Under the pieces are notes generated by a model that was not told the DNA's origin, did not search any database, and worked only from the letters and a program-made list of their open reading frames with translations. From positions 62,001 to 126,000 of the forward strand of contig JAKSZP010014544.1 of the NCBI GenBank assembly GCA_022478985.1: a stretch of DNA of 64,000 nt. The letters run 5' to 3'. The DNA comes from Massospora cicadina (lineage: Eukaryota; Entomophthoromycota; Entomophthoromycetes; Entomophthorales; Entomophthoraceae). Both the position numbers and the translations under genes were made by a program. Positions within the stretch are counted from its first letter, which is position 1; every line of letters starts with the position of its first letter. Shown here one piece after another: positions 34,640-45,451 of this stretch.

Positions 34640-36336
34640 TTCAAAGCTCATTGTCAGCCTACCCTTCTTTTGTCACCATTTTTTCTAAATTGGTCATAGC
34701 TTCAGATTGGAGTTGGATGATGCGCTGAGCCAATCTTCTCATGACTTTCTTTGGTACCTCAACTCTAGAAGAGAATAAATCTTTAGCTAAGAGGGCAGGT
34801 ATTCCTGGTTCCCACCCATACAAGACATTAAATGGAAACATTTCTAAAATCTATTGATAGCTAATCTAGTATGCCATAAGAGCACTGGGTAGGTATTGAT
34901 CCCAGTGAAGAGTATCAGAGGAGGCCATTTTTCGTAGAATGGAAACCAAGGTTCCATTTTCTCTTTCCATGGTCACATTTGTGGAGGGATTATATGGAGC
35001 TGAGAAAAGTTGCTGGGCTTCCATGGATGTGGCCAATATTTTGACTACTCTGGAGGTGAAGTTCTTACGATTTTTGCAGAGTAGTACTTGAGGACAGCTG
35101 TGACAAGTGAAAATGTTTTGATGTAAAAAGGTGGCTGTAGCTTGGGCCATTTGAGCATGAAAACCAATTATCTTCCACTCACCTAGTGAAGTGGTCAATA
35201 GCTACTAGGATAAATTTGTTTCCACTAGTAGTCTGAGGAAGGGGAACTGCTACATCCAAACTGATAGTGTGGAACGGTTGTTGAGGGGTAGTTGGTTGAT
35301 ACTGGTATCTAGACTTGAAACTGGATTGCTTCTTACATGTAAGGCAAGCTTCCAAGAAGTTAACAATAGATTCCATCATTCCATATCAATAGTACTGATC
35401 CTTAATCTACTAATAAGTTTTCTTTGCCTTCCCCATGACCTGAGGTGGTGTAAGCTTCTAGGATAGCAGGTACGCGTTCTGAGGGCCAAAGGTAAGGCAG
35501 TCATTTTTCCCCCACCTTCTTATACAACTTCTTGTTCTCCACTTTTGTGCTATGGAAGTGCTGGGCTATCATTTACTGGATGGGCTCATCCTTATCATCC
35601 CATTCATTGGGGTCATTAAGAGGTCATGTAACCTCCCCGCCTCACTATTATCCAAGTGAAGGACTGGCAGCTGAATCAACCCATCAACATTCATTTGATG
35701 GGTCCCAGCATGGTGTTCAATCTTCATATCGTAATGATGGAGCTTTTGAGCCCAGCAAGCTAGCTGGCCAGTAGGATTCTTCATATTCTGTAATCACTTC
35801 AATGAAGCGTGGTTCATAACCACAATGAAGGTGGTCCCATATAGGAAAGGGCGGTAGTGTTTTGAAGCTAACAAAACAGCAAGGCACTCCTTCTCTGTTA
35901 CGCTGTAGATGCATTCCGCTTTTAAAAGAATTTTACTGAAATAATATATTAGATGATCAAAACCTTTTTTATTTAATTGGGCTAAGATGGCCCCAATGGC
36001 GTAGTCTGAGGAGTCATAACAAGATAAACGGTTTAGTATAATCTGGTTGCCATAGGATAGGACGTTGTTGTAGCAGTAGCTTTAGTGTCTCAAAAGCGGC
36101 CTTTTGTTAAGCACCCCAATAAAAGGGTTATTCATGGTTAATAGATGGACAAGGGGCTCGCTGAGTTGGGAAAACTTAGGGATGAACTGATGGTAATACC
36201 CCATCATCCCTAGAAATACCTGAATATCCCATAGATTTTTATGTTGAGGCATTTTAAGATTGCTTTGACCTTGTTTTGTATAGCTTATATTCCTTCTTGG
36301 GGAATGGAGTGGACAAGGAAATACAATTTCCTTCAG
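34640..36336 (-). pseudogene. Element G pol, 3' half: RT end, RNase H, integrase
   Basis: Minus-strand order. The end of the reverse transcriptase is at 36082-36336 (KNLWDIQVFLGMMGYYHQFIP). RNase H is at about 35570-36000, ending PTGQLACWAQKLHHYDMKIE, then HAGTHQMNVDGLIQLP. The zinc finger and integrase are at 34659-35379: CLTCKKQSSF, ISLDVAVPLPQTTSGNKFIL with the first aspartate, LLCKNRKNFTSRVV where the second catalytic aspartate has become lysine (usual form SDNG), and NVTMERENGTL with the glutamate. The end reads MFPFNVLYGWEPGIPALL. The integrase segment at 34866-35198 stays open for 110 codons. Loss of the catalytic aspartate plus stops makes it inactive. Confidence 0.85.
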
Positions 36337-36356
36337 AAAAAGGTACACTTTGAGAC

Positions 36357-36399
36357 ATCGATGAATCCCCCCTCGGGTTGGGACCATCTAGTACTAAAA
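36357..36399 (+). mobile_element. 43 bp micro-insertion: 3' tip of the second LINE lineage
   Basis: The 43 bases contain ATGAATCCCCCC, GGGTTGGGACCATCTAGTAC and an A-run. They match the 3' terminus of LINE F (minus strand, 62244-62285) at nearly every base. Perfect copies of AAAAGGTACACTTTGAGAC lie on both sides (36338-36356 and 36401-36419). This is an extreme 5' truncation with its own target duplication. Confidence 0.85.
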
Positions 36400-36510
36400 A
36401 AAAAGGTACACTTTGAGACTTTTCTCTCTCGGTGTAATCACTCTTGCAACTTATTCAATTCAAGTCTGAATTTAGTTTGTTAATCTCACAGAGTGGATTA
36501 GTCTGCGCCC

Positions 36511-37921
36511 ATGTCAGGGAGCAGTTGGGCAAGTAAGGTAAGAGGCACAGGTGGTAGGCTCGCAGCATCTAATGTTCGCAAATGCCCCAGAGAAACCAGC
36601 AGATTAGAAAAAAATAAAAAACTGGCGGTTACTATTTCCCCAGAAATCCTCGCTTGGCAGTCACGATGTAACCAGTACATCAACACACTGCACTCTCAAC
36701 CACTCTTGGTGGAATATGGAGTCTGGGTGTTCCTGGATGTTTACCAAACAGCATTATGGGAAAGATTTTGTGGGGATGTGCACACTCATTTCCTGACCAC
36801 GGTGTACGTCACACCTCACTCCATGTCACATGGTTGGCTGGATCTCAGTTTTGAAAACAAGGAGGCAGCAGATGAAGCTGCTGTGGTGCGCGTAGTGATC
36901 AACATCCCCAAAGGGCAGCAGGTCATCAAACTAAGTGCACCAGATGGACAAAATCCAACCAAATTTTCCTCACGTTTGACTTTTTGCCCACTACAATCAA
37001 GCGTGCCGTTCTGGAGCAGCATCTGAAGGCTGGTCTCACCATATATGGCGAAATACAATCCTTTGAGATGCAACGCTTTATGCTGATGCCACACCTGTGC
37101 ACCGGCAAAGCCATAGCAGTTCTGACCCCAACTGAGGAGATTGCAAAGGACCTAACCCAGATCCCGCATTCCACTTTTATTAAAATTGAAGGGCATACCA
37201 CCCACCCTTTCTGGGTAACCGTAGATAGCGCACCCCCATCTGCACATACTGTGATGCGTTTGGCCATAAGGCACACGCATGCCCCACCAAGGAGGGCATC
37301 ACATTCCAAGAGCACCCCTCAGCAGCCATGACCAATGGGGAGGCTCACTATGAACCAACCACCAGTACCAAAGAGGCCTTCCCGTGGGGAGCACAAGGCT
37401 GCTACTTATTAGTAAAGCCTGTCTTCCCTCAAGAGCGAAAGAAGGCCAAACAGGCCTGCAGGGCCATGGCCAAGGAAGCGGCCAAGGTCGCCTCATCTAT
37501 CCCACACTTCCAACACCAGGAGGACATTGAAACCTTTGTGCCGGAAGCATCTTGGGAATCCCTCAACCAATCAGATTGGGAAGCCCAAGCCAATTGGGCC
37601 ACCCAATCTGAGGATCCGATGGGTGACTCATTCTCACCCGACCTTTGCAACCAAGCTTTGATTAGAACCAATTTGGTCTCCAACCTACCTGAAAATTTTT
37701 TTGATCCAAACGTTGGTGCACCAAACTCATCTTCACTGCAAAAAATTTGTTTGACAGCGGGGAAACCAAAAGTGAAGGCAAAAGCCAACGTGAACCTGTC
37801 TGCTAAAATTAACAAATCTTCCAATAATGTTGCTGCAAACACCCACGCTGCTGTGAAGGCCCATGGGGATCCAGAGGAGGCTGGTGGGCCTGGATGCCCA
37901 CCCCTCGCACCTAAGGTGTGA
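36511..37921 (+). pseudogene. LINE E ORF1, three open segments
   Basis: Segment 1 (36511-37026) begins MSGSSWASKVRGTGGRLAAS and holds the HGWLDLSFE core. Segment 2 (36984-37331) holds LTIYGEIQSFEMQRFMLMPH. Segment 3 (37328-37921) is open for 197 codons: EAFPWGAQGCYLLVKPVF and the basic and acidic tail ending PPLAPKV. The knuckle ICTYCDAFGHKAHAC falls in the segment 3 frame, reached one base back at a five-C run (37233-37237), the same site as in LINEs B and D. A TGA at 37919-37921 overlaps the ORF2 ATG by one base (TGATG). In LINEs A and B this codon is CAA or CGA and ORF1 runs 22 nt into ORF2. Confidence 0.87.
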
Positions 37922-40900
37922 TGGGGGAAACCTTCACTTTAGGGACGTTGATTATCGCCAGACTCAAGGCCTCGCCGTCCTGGGCTAGGAAACTGAGTTT
38001 TTTAAAAAATTTACCCGTGGACATCCTGGCCATCCAGGAGTCCCACTGTCCATGAGGTTCCGAGGATGCTTGGAAAACCATGCTCCTCCCTTCCCTATCC
38101 TTTAGGTCTGAGCACTGTGGGGTGCTTGTTCAGAAAAACAATTTTTTAAACTTTTATCATTCAAATCCTTCCTTGATGGCCGAGTCTTCATTGTCACATT
38201 TTTGTGAGCCAATGTGGTGCATGCTATCATCAACATTTATGCCCTGACCTGTGCACAAGAGCATTGGGAATTTTTCTCATCGGTCAAATCCCTTCCATTA
38301 CCCCCTAACCCTTTTGTAGTTGGTGACATGAACTGTTGGTTAAACACATCCACGTACTGTTAGCCTTCCTCATCCCATGCCCCCCAGACCCATGTAGAAC
38401 ATTACATTTTAAAGGCAACCCATGGGCTATTAGATGTGCTGCTGCAGCAAGCTCCGCTGCTTGAGAACATGATGCGCCCTCACATCCACAATGACCAATT
38501 AAGGTCCATGTCCCCCATCGACCTTATCCTTGCGCCAGTGAAATTTTGATCCCATATTTCCCACTTCCACACATCAAAAATTGATTTCTCTGACCACTGG
38601 ATGGTCTCAATAACCTACCACCTACCTGTCACAGTGGCTAGGGCTCCGCGTTGGTGCAAACTCCGCCTACCCAAACTCGCGTCACCAGGATTTTCCACAT
38701 GGGTGGAATCAGCGACCTTAGCAAAAGAGTTTATCACAACATTCTGCGCGGACCCAATTTCCACATGGTCAGCCTTTAAAGCGGATACCATCCGCCACGC
38801 TCGCCATCTCTTCTCCCAACGCTCACAAGCTACATCAGCTGTCATCTCGCGCGCTCTGGCAGAGTTGGCACACCTGGAGTCCAACATCTCAGCCACGGGC
38901 TACAGCCCTGCTTGGGGCTGGAAGTGGGCAGAAGCAGCCGCCCACCTCAACGAGATTGAAAGGCAACACAAACATTGGGTTTGTGTTTAATACAGGGCCA
39001 AACACATTACAGAGGGTGGCATGTGCTCCACCTATTTTTAAAAAATTCTTCGCACCGCGTCAGAGTGTGGCCTGCACACAGGTATGGAGATCAGGATGAT
39101 TCTGTCACGGATATGCTGGCCAAAGTGGTGATCAAAATACAAAAGTATTATTCTGAGTTGTACCAATCTGACCTAATTCAGCTGGCTGAAATGGCAAAAA
39201 TTCTTGATAACGCTCACATCCACACCATTTCCCAATAACTGGAGTTAATGAATTTGATTACTCCGAAGGAACTCTGGTCCACTGTCCATGGTGCACCAAA
39301 ACAGAAATGTCCAGGCCCTGATGGCATTACATATGATTATATAAGAAGTACTCCATATATATATCCCTATGCTGCTTGCCTCCCTTAACCAGAGCCTTCT
39401 GGATACGCGCCTTCTACCAGGAGGGCAAGAGGCCTTCACCATCACACTCTTCAAGAAAGGGGATAAGCTAGACCTAGCCAACTGGCGCCCCATTTCTTTA
39501 ACTAACACGGATACAAAAATTTTAACTAAAATCATGGCTAATCATCTAGGGATTATAGCCTCTGCCACCATCTCCCCACAACAATTTGGTTTCATACCCA
39601 GAAGGTCGTTTGGGACAACGAGCACTCTGTGGCTAACGCATGCCAGTCCAAAGCCTCTGGGGAACTAGTATTCTTGGACAAACAGAAGGCATATGATAGA
39701 GTAAACTGGGAATACCTCAGGGCCTGCCTCCACCAATTCCGCCTACCCCCTCGCTTCATCAGCTGGGTGATGATGCTTACAGAATCTGCAAAAATGGCAG
39801 TTCATGGCCCTGGCTTCCTCATGGAAGTATTCCTCCCTCAAAGGGGCCTACGCCAAGGGGACCCCCTTAGCCCACTCTTATATAACTTCATCCTTGACTC
39901 ACTACTTCGAAACGTGAATGCCCAACTCAATGGGGTCCATGTTCCAGGCCAAACCCCAGTCAAGATGATGGCATTCGCAGATGATTGTGTGGTTGGGGTG
40001 TCTAATAATCAAGATGCACGCGCACTTGAAGCTCTCATCCAGGAGTATTCCTGGGTAAGTAATGCTGCACTGAACGCTTCTAAAACCAATATCATCCTCC
40101 TTGGTCGGTATTAAACCTGCTGGGCCCCAGCAACCAGTGCCCAGCCCGACCCATCAGCTCGCACATGGGCCCACCTTCCCTGCTCACCCCACACTGCCCC
40201 ACTTGTGCTCCCATTTGTGCCAAGCCCTACCATAGGGCCTGTCCGCCATCTAGGCGTGTAGGTGGAGGCAGGCGGGTATGCCTCAGCAATTATGGAAAGT
40301 CATATTCTAGATAATGTGATGAAGCACATCGCAAGCCCCCAGAGCCCACCCTACTTCCCTTACTGGCAGAGTTGTTATAGCCAACTCTATGCTCCTTTCC
40401 AAAGTCTGGTTTGGAGCCCACGCCATCGCCTTCTCCCCAGGTTTTTTCAAATCTATGTATGCCCTTCTACAAGGGTGGCTCTGGTCAGGCCGCCCACCGC
40501 CAGTATGACTTGAGGTCATGTTTAGCCCTCGTCATCATGGTGGCATGGGCCTGCTCGACTTTAAAGCCCATGCTGACAAGATCCTGGGCACCTGGATTGT
40601 GGCCGTCACCGCCCCTATGCTACCCTCCCAACACTGGTCCCGCGCAGCCCTCTCCAACTTCTCCCACGCCCTGGGCCTTAACAATCCATAAAACCCTCAC
40701 TCCTTGATGAAATATCTAGCTTCCCACCCTCGGCCACAGGTCCTCACGGTACTAAACCCCACTTCAAACGAATCCTCCTCTCCATGCAGAGCGCAGAGTG
40801 GAGAATCCGTAATTGTCCACACACAACCCAGAGAGGCCACCCCTCTCCTCGGTTCACACAGGAGGTACAGGGGCTACCCATTCAAGATGGCTTGATCCCC

Positions 40901-41542
40901 ACACGTCCAAATGTCCCATCCAGAGTGGACTACCTGGACATGATGGACATCCCTTATTCCCTTGAGACCCAGAAGACTATTAGGAAATACGCACACCACC
41001 CCCTGTTGCTGCCTCATATCTGTTCCCATGTGTGGCGCTGCCTGAGGTGGGTGTACCATATGGCTGAGTGCTCTAACGCTTTACACTTATCCTGCGCCGT
41101 GTGTGGCGAGTATGGAACGCTGTTCCACCGCCTGGAGAAGTGCCTTACCTCTAAAGCGATATGGCGTGAGGTGCAATGTCTGCTTTGCCAGGATCAGACA
41201 CATCCCTTCAGTTTACCTTGGGATATGTTTGCTTTATCTATGGTCTCACCTCTCCCACCCTCCCTCTGTGCTCTGGTGGTCACAATCGCCATGTGGACTA
41301 TCCACACAATTGTATTGGATGCCATCACAGGCTCCACTCCCACCCTCCCAGAAGCTGTCCACAGATTCTGGTCCCATTTGGTGGACCACTTTCAAGAGTG
41401 GATGTTTGGGTACCTCCCACCGCGTCGCCATCAGCTAATCTCCTCCTGGTTCCCAGTTTGGTTCATCAAATTGGACCCTTTCTTCCACATGTGTTCAATT
41501 GTGGGTATGGCCTCTTTACACGTTCCCCCCTCCTCCCCATAG
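37921..41542 (+). pseudogene. LINE E ORF2: endonuclease, reverse transcriptase, zinc C-terminus
   Basis: Starts MGETFTLGTLIIARLKA. The endonuclease (37921-38640) has the familiar blocks DILAIQESHC (threonine to serine), GDMNCWL and FSDHWMVS but several stops (38056, 38104, 38547). The linker is open at 38601-38990. Reverse transcriptase: WRPISLTNTDTKILTKIMAN (39369-39668), then an open 161-codon frame at 39629-40114 with LVFLDKQKAYDRVNW, GLRQGDPLSPLLYNF and AFADDCVVGVSNN. The C-terminus is open for 252 codons at 40784-41542, with CAVCGEYGTLFHRLEKC, MWTIHTIVLDAITGS and FQEWMFGYLPP. Three frame changes occur between RT and C-terminus. This C-terminal frame is the best for studying that region. 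Confidence 0.9.
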
Positions 41543-41686
41543 TGGCGTTCCCGCTGGCAACAAGAGATGGCATCGCTTCTCTGGGGTTCCTTCCCTGTTA
41601 CTAAGCTTTATTTTTTTTGTTCTTACATTCAGAAGTGTCCGTCCCCAGGTCGGCCTTCCCTTCAATAAATAAAGGTACACTTTGAG

Positions 41687-43230
41687 GTCCTCAACTTTAT
41701 ATTAGACTAACGTAACTTTTGAAATACCTCCTTCAAGTGATCAAGATGTTTGTTGAAGGTTTCTTCGAACACTGTGATGTCATCAATATAGATGATGACA
41801 CAAGTTAACTTGAGGTCCTGCAAGATTTGATCCATCGCATTCTGGAAAGAGGCAGGTTCTTTGAACAACCCTTGAGGTAATTGTGTGGGCTAAGAGACTC
41901 TCACTACTGATAAGGGCGCATTTCTCCTGATCCTGAGGATAAAGGTCCATTTGCCAATAGCCACTAGCCAAGTCCATCGCAGAGAAGTTAGATTTGGAGA
42001 GTTGTGCTATGGCGTCATCAATGCGAGGGAGAGGACAGCTATCCTTTCTTGTGAGGTTATTTAACTTGCATTAATCTATGACTACCCAATGACCTCCATT
42101 TTTCTTTTTTATTAGCAAAAGGGGGAAGACCAAGGGCTTTGTGATGGGACTAGTAACCCCTCGTCTAATAGCTGCTGGAGCTCCGTCCTCAATTGCTGTT
42201 CCTCCACCTTTGACTTGCAATAAGGTTTGGACTAAATAAAGCGGGCATCACCCACATCAATAGAGTGACTCCAGTCCTTCATATGGCCTAGTCAGTATCC
42301 GATTTGGAGAATATGTTATTATATTTGTCTAGTAAGGTATGAACTTTTTCCAACTCATCTGGAGTCAGCTTATCTGAAATATGAACAATGATTAAGGTAC
42401 ACCCCAAGTTGTCCATGGGTAAGCCCATATCCGCGCATAGAGCCAATGGAGTGGATACATTTAATGTCCTCCACTGGGATTAGGAAGCCTCTACCAATAT
42501 CTTGGTGTTTTAATAAGACCATGTACTTGTTAGTGAGGTTTCCCAGCAGAATGGTAATAGGCCTCTCATAGGCTGGGTCTAATATCCCAGGTAATATATG
42601 AAGCTTCAAGGGACTAACGCCCTCAATACTTACGAGGTGCAACAAGCAATAGTGTGGTATTTGGAGTGTGATCTTAGTGTCAACCACTCTTTGTTCACCA
42701 GGCTTAATCAAGACCTCGTCAGCATAATAAAAAGGAATACCATCCCAGCATCCACTGAATTGGGAAATTTCTTTATGTTGACCCAGAAGTGGAATAAAGC
42801 AAAGTTATAGCTGAAAAGGGGTATTTGACAAGACAAGAGTACTCATGCTTGCTGGGTCCTTTATTGGATAAGACTAAAGGACAACATAGTTGAGTAATGA
42901 GAGGAAACTTTGCTTCATGTTAATTACTCCCTCATACTCAATCATAAACTGGGCGCCTATGAGAATATCATATGCGTTGTTGTCCAGAGCCATAGCAGGG
43001 GCTGATAAGATAAGCTTCCCAAATTTGAATGAGAAGGGAAGAGTATATCCTGATAGCATGGGTATTGTTGGGTCATGCAGTTTTAAAATTCTTGTGTGTA
43101 CTCAAAGTCAGGCGCAACTTTTATCTTTTTGATAAGCTTAGTGGAGATCACGTTAACTGGAAAGCCAGTGTCCAGGATGGCCATTATACGGACTTTCTGA
43201 ATGACCACTTCAACCTTAGTGAGTGTTCCT
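41687..43230 (-). pseudogene. Element G pol, 5' half: protease and RT
   Basis: Minus strand. Protease near 43090-43220 reads AILDTGFPVNVISTKL with the DTG triad residue. A second segment at 42874-43059 (MALDNNAYDILIGAQFM) is the typical GxDILIG-like end of the retropepsin fold. RT motif A is AMDLASGYWQMDLYP at 41783-41977. The catalytic block is VIIYIDDITVFEETF near 41770-41815, so YxDD is intact here. The gene is interrupted at 41687 by LINE E in the codons SKCTF and continues at 36336. Stops and shifts near 41880-41930 and 42060-42300 inactivate it. Confidence 0.88.
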
Positions 43231-44524
43231 AAAAGTTAGGTGACAAAGCTAAGACCTCCTTGAGCTGGAAAGTGGGGGTTAGGTTTTGAGAAGTCTTGGG
43301 GTATTTATCCAAGATAGATTTCATGGGATGGACCCACTGAAGAGGTAGAATCAAGCCAGCTATAAATTGATTTCCATCGCCGGCAAAGTCAATAACTTTT
43401 GGACACCCTAGAATTTGGCTGAGGTACGTTTCCTCAGGTATGGTGGTCTCATCTACTCCACCAGCGTTCAAATGACTAGGAACCTCTACTTCCGTGGTTC
43501 CCAATATATAGTAACCAACATCATCGTAACCCCCCTCAGATTCCTCTCCAAGGGTATTCTCAACAGCTGAAAAGGCAAAGAAGGAGGTAGGGGAGACAGC
43601 CACTGTAGACTGGATAGCCTTAGGGCGCGCATTCACCAGCTTAGCTGGAGGGGAAAGCACAGTGGCTTTAGTGAGCTGGTGCGGGAAAATAGTATTAACT
43701 ACCTTATAGGTCTCTAATTCATAGGAGGGAGTGGTATCTTTTTTGAGGCATACTGAGGAAGCAGGTTTCACTGGGTGGATAAGTACAGTATGCTCAGCCC
43801 CAACTATTCTAAAGGCGAAAACTCCCAATTGTTAGAATTGAAGATTTCACCTCAGCTTCATTTATTGTTGCACCGCAATGAAAATCAGCAACATCTAATA
43901 GAGCCTACTTTATGTCACAGATGTTCGTAAAGTAACGTTTCACTGAAATGATATGCCTGGCTAGAGAGGATTGAGAAGCTAACCCAGTTAAAATGGTAGC
44001 AATAGCATCATCCATGGTTAGCATGTTAGACGTTGACAACCTTTGAGCTTTAAGGTAAAATCGCTCAGCAAAAACGGCAGTTTTTTCGCCCTCATACATA
44101 CTTAGGAGCATAAAGGCATGTTGATCCCTGTTAAGACTCTGCTTTGAACCAAATTCATGTAAGAGAGCCTCTTTAACCTCCTCCCAGGTATGCATATTGT
44201 CCATTTATGGTACTATCATTTCTTGTGCTAGATGTCTTAAGCAGGGGGGACGTGTTTAATCTTTTGCTTGTCCAATGAGTCTGGCATTGCAGATTCATAG
44301 ACATACAAAAACGAAGCTATGCTCCCTTCACCGTGGGTGAACTTTTCTTTAAGAGGTAGTTTGCTAGGGCGCTGCTCAAGCTCCTTAAGGCAGGATAAAG
44401 CACTTGCTAGTTGCTTTTTGAGAGCAACTATTTTTGGTGTACAGAGATCCCCTGTAGTGAGTACCATTTTGTAGAAATCCAGCTTATTTCTGCTCGCTGG
44501 TGCTTGTGCCGCTGGATCCCACAA
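43229..44524 (-). pseudogene. Element G gag and gag-pol linker
   Basis: The first frame (44237-44524) starts inside the 5' LTR (MWDPAAQAPASRNKLDFYKM). An alternative ATG lies just inside the LTR border at 44467. Capsid-like text follows in 43905-44204 (MHTWEEVKEALLHEFGSKQS, then AERFYLKAQRLS). A 199-codon open frame, 43229-43828, forms an unstructured acidic linker toward the protease (EESEGGYDDVGYYIL). I see no CCHC knuckle. The possible use of LTR codons for the gag start is an inference. Confidence 0.72.
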
Positions 44525-45209
44525 AGGTTTTAATAAATAAAAAACTACTAAAAAACTTGGGTTTTATGATTTTTTTAAAAGCATCGTGGGGAAAGAAAGG
44601 AAAACGACCCCTCTCAATATCTGACTGATCAGTATTTAAACTGTATCAATGGTTAAAGGGATTAAAGAATAAATTTGAATCAGCTTGTTGCAGTCCAAAT
44701 AATGAAATATGAGCATTCAGTCTATCAAATCTCAAAAAACTCACTTCACTTAAGATACATGATGAATGGGGTATCTTTCTTGGGTCAAGATGTAACTGTG
44801 AGGGAATAACTTAATATATTTTAGTCAATACCTATTTGAGAAAAATATTGCACCTTGAGGGACCCCTGTCATGTCTATAAAAGGGGGTGGCCCCCATGTT
44901 GGTGCTTGAACGGACCTGGTTGTGACTGAGGGAGTACCATCTGATGGTGTGTCCCAGGTCTGCCATGTGTTTGGAGTAGTCTGACTACTTGATTTTGTAT
45001 TTATTGTCCATGTAGCATTCAAAATAGTGTTACCCCAATTTGTGGGGTTCCACCAAGAATTGGCCAGGGTCTTTTCGGCCAATATCATTGCTATTATTAC
45101 TTAAATTGTTCATATTAGTATCAATAACTTAAAAAAGCCATTTCCCCTTTTTGGCTTATTTTGCCCCAACACATTCTTATTTTGTAGCTGGGTGGGCAAA
45201 TATCTGACA
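44470..45209 (-). repeat. 5' LTR of element G
   Basis: 740 bp, TG...CA. It aligns with 33677-34416 end to end but with many substitutions. TATAAAA with GGGGGTGGC is conserved on the plus strand at 44876-44882. The right end is followed by ACAAG, the target duplication. Confidence 0.93.
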
Positions 45210-45451
45210 ACAAGTGAAGTGGGTACCTAATAGAATTGGGATGAAATGGAAAAAGCACCATCTCATGCAAACCCAAACAATAACTGTTGGGTATACAAAG
45301 AGGAACTCAAGACAAGACCCCAACGCCTGTTATCCCTAGAAAGCCCAGAAGCCTTACACAAGATAGCTCTGGGGGGACACAGTGATAAAAAGAACAGCGG
45401 TGTCAGGAATATTCTCCAACGACCCTCAACCTAGTTGTCAGTTAATGGTCC
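45210..45451. other. Short host stretch between element G and the solo LTR
   Basis: Begins with the ACAAG duplication and ends with GGTCC, the left flank of the solo LTR. Its neighbour before these insertions was 33671 on one side and 57422 on the other. It may be the 5' region of LINE I. The 62-codon plus frame here has no recognisable content. Confidence 0.5.

Larger units (their letters stand above)
36418..41670 (+). mobile_element. Full-length LINE E nested in element G
   Basis: A 5.25 kb plus-strand LINE inserted into the RT gene of element G. The duplication AAAGGTACACTTTGAG is at 36402-36417 and 41671-41686, a perfect 16 of 16. Joining the outer sides restores the continuous minus-strand RT text SKCTFFLKEIVF. 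Its tail has CCCAGGTCGGCC then TCAATAAAT. The perfect duplication marks it as one of the younger insertions. Confidence 0.95.
33677..45209 (-). mobile_element. Ty3-type element G, split by LINE E
   Basis: A complete LTR retrotransposon in minus orientation with two LTRs of 740 bp each (33677-34416 and 44470-45209), both TG...CA. Flanks ACAAA (33672-33676) and ACAAG (45210-45214) are a near-perfect 5 bp target duplication. Order on the minus strand: gag, protease, RT, [LINE E plus micro-insertion], rest of RT, RNase H, integrase. Without the insertions it is about 6.2 kb. I see no chromodomain after the integrase. It differs from the H/L family in both LTR length and protein sequence. Confidence 0.93.
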
